Made by a program: the position numbers and the translations under genes. The notes under the pieces were generated by a model. That model had not been told where the DNA came from, did no database searches, and saw only the letters and a program-made list of their open reading frames with translations. Below are positions 63,046 through 64,000 of a DNA stretch of 64,000 nucleotides, in pieces. This stretch comes from HGM20899 sp964615195 (GTDB lineage Bacteria > Pseudomonadota > Gammaproteobacteria > Enterobacterales > Succinivibrionaceae), in NCBI GenBank assembly GCA_964615195.1, contig CAZTNG010000003.1, forward strand, positions 1 through 64,000, in the 5' to 3' direction. Within the stretch, counting starts at the first letter, position 1. Each line of letters begins with the position of its first letter.

Positions 63046-63870
63046 GTGGATAGAGTAACTTTGAAATCATGTAATAACAGTAATTGCATTACAGCTTTGC
63101 AAGTAACTGATATGCATCTTTTTGGTCATGAAAATGATTGTTTACTTGGGATTGATACTGCTTATAGCTTTCAAGCTGTTATAGATGCAGTAAGACAACA
63201 AAATATCGCATTTGATATTATTCTTGCAACCGGTGATTTATCGCAAGATTACTCATACGATTCATATAAAAGATTCGCTGAAATGGTTAAGCAATTAGAA
63301 AAACCTGTTTTTTGGTTGCCAGGTAATCATGATGATGGCCCTTTAATGAGAAGAATTATGCCTGAATTTGGTGTAAGTATTGCTCGTAATATTATAATCG
63401 GTGAGTGGCAATTTATAATGCTAAATACACAAGTATACAGTGTTCCTCATGGGTGGATTTTGCCAGATCAGCTTGAGTATGCACATAAATGTATTAATGA
63501 TAATCCTCACTTAAAAACAGTTATTTGTTTGCATCATAATACTTTCCCTGTGAATAGTGCTTGGCTTGATCAGCATGAATTAAAAAATAAAAATGAATTA
63601 CTTGATTTGGTATATAAACATCCTCAAGTTAAATTAGTTTTATGTGGGCACGTACATCAAGAAACTGATTTTGTGAGCAATAATGTTCGTTTTATATCAT
63701 CACCTTCTACTAGCATTCAATTTGAACCTTTAAGTTTTAATTTTGGTTTAGATGCTCAAGGTCCTGGTTGGAGATATCTGAATTTTTATTCAAATGGAAA
63801 TATTGATTCAACTGTTTATAGATTAAATTTTGACGATTTTAAACCAGATTTTGCTATTGGTGGTTATTAA
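63046..63870 (+). CDS. cpdA: 3',5'-cyclic-AMP phosphodiesterase CpdA
   Basis: The 274-residue metallophosphoesterase has the five metal motifs in order: VTDMHLF (DxH), ATGDLSQD, PGNHDD, CLHHN and CGHVHQE. CpdA hydrolyses cAMP and so tunes CRP control. A GTG start is used (AGGA 9 nt upstream); no in-frame ATG fits. Immediately followed by yqiA. Confidence 0.92.
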   Translation: MDRVTLKSCNNSNCITALQVTDMHLFGHENDCLLGIDTAYSFQAVIDAVRQQNIAFDIILATGDLSQDYSYDSYKRFAEMVKQLEKPVFWLPGNHDDGPLMRRIMPEFGVSIARNIIIGEWQFIMLNTQVYSVPHGWILPDQLEYAHKCINDNPHLKTVICLHHNTFPVNSAWLDQHELKNKNELLDLVYKHPQVKLVLCGHVHQETDFVSNNVRFISSPSTSIQFEPLSFNFGLDAQGPGWRYLNFYSNGNIDSTVYRLNFDDFKPDFAIGGY

Positions 63871-63872
63871 GT

Positions 63873-64000
63873 ATGCCTGTAGTTATTTATGTACATGGTT
63901 TCTTATCTTCATCTAAAGCGCGAAAAGCAGTATTAACTAGCGAATTTATTAGCAATAACAATGTTCCTGTTAGTTTTGAATCTTATGATTTTTCTGATGA
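63873..64000 (+). CDS. yqiA: YqiA-type esterase (partial, runs off the window)
   Basis: The first 42 residues are visible, beginning MPVVIYVHGFLSSSKARK, the alpha/beta-hydrolase start of YqiA esterases (E. coli has YLHGFNSSPRSAK). It follows cpdA by 2 nt, the E. coli order. The catalytic serine lies beyond the edge. Confidence 0.8.
   Translation, partial: MPVVIYVHGFLSSSKARKAVLTSEFISNNNVPVSFESYDFSD

Noticed and set aside
62276..64000. nudF-cpdA-yqiA as a novel nucleotide-signalling cluster
   Set aside because: This is the known gammaproteobacterial neighbourhood upstream of parE.

Overview
This AT-rich 64 kb window reads as the chromosome of a motile, facultatively or strictly anaerobic gammaproteobacterium. 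Gene content and gene order resemble Vibrio, Aeromonas and Shewanella: FlgT/FlgO/FlgP, cheV-cheR-flgBCD, mtnN-cobD-btuF, nudF-cpdA-yqiA, lolB-ispE-prs, ycaO-focA-pflB, gltBD-yhcC, an Na+-NQR maturation factor and ArcAB. The low GC and the fermentative genes make a member of the Succinivibrionaceae (Aeromonadales) a reasonable guess. No rRNA or complete marker set is present to prove it. I see no prophage, transposase, CRISPR array or other mobile element.

Layout: 0.35-1.1 kb hpf-ptsN. 1.2-4 kb a lipoprotein and a FUSC-type membrane protein split in two. 4.1 kb tRNA-Arg. 4.3-18 kb a flagellar and chemotaxis island: flgT on the minus strand, flgO-flgP on the plus strand, flgN-flgM-flgA on the minus strand, then cheV, cheR, flgBCD, flgE, flgFGH and flgI on the plus strand. 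18-23 kb an unknown secreted protein and the biotin genes bioBFC divergent from bioA. 23-29 kb an unknown lipoprotein, proS, nqrM-apbE and mpl. 29.8-32.2 kb lolB-ispE-prs. 32.4-38 kb ycaO-focA-pflB. 38-42 kb a small anchored protein, asd and a REC-TPR response regulator. 42.2 kb tRNA-Tyr. 42.4-46.2 kb a VC2046-like gene, smrB and btuF-cobD-mtnN. 47-54 kb gltB-gltD and yhcC. 54.3 kb a flagellin gene, followed by a 100-N scaffold gap. 55.4-60 kb glgC, an ArcB-type sensor kinase with a separate HPt gene, and convergent arcA. 60.4-64 kb a dihydroorotase, nudF, cpdA and the start of yqiA.

Regulation is legible in several places. Sigma-54 (-24/-12) promoters precede flgE and flgF, with near matches before flgB and flgI. 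Sigma-28 promoters precede flgM and the flagellin gene. A perfect FNR box precedes focA, and a BirA-like 33-bp dyad lies between bioB and bioA. This suggests a class-ordered flagellar cascade and oxygen-responsive fermentation (FNR, ArcAB, PFL/FocA).

The most unusual points are the ArcB phosphorelay split into a kinase-receiver and a free-standing HPt protein, with only one of the two E. coli redox cysteines kept; a FUSC transporter split by a single in-frame stop with its own internal ribosome binding site; the rod-hook genes cut into four separately promoted units without flgJ; a FlgO with a long low-complexity tail ending in a CxxCxGxG-type cysteine cluster; and structured non-coding DNA around ycaO and upstream of gltB. 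I did not find a convincing wholly new multi-gene system.
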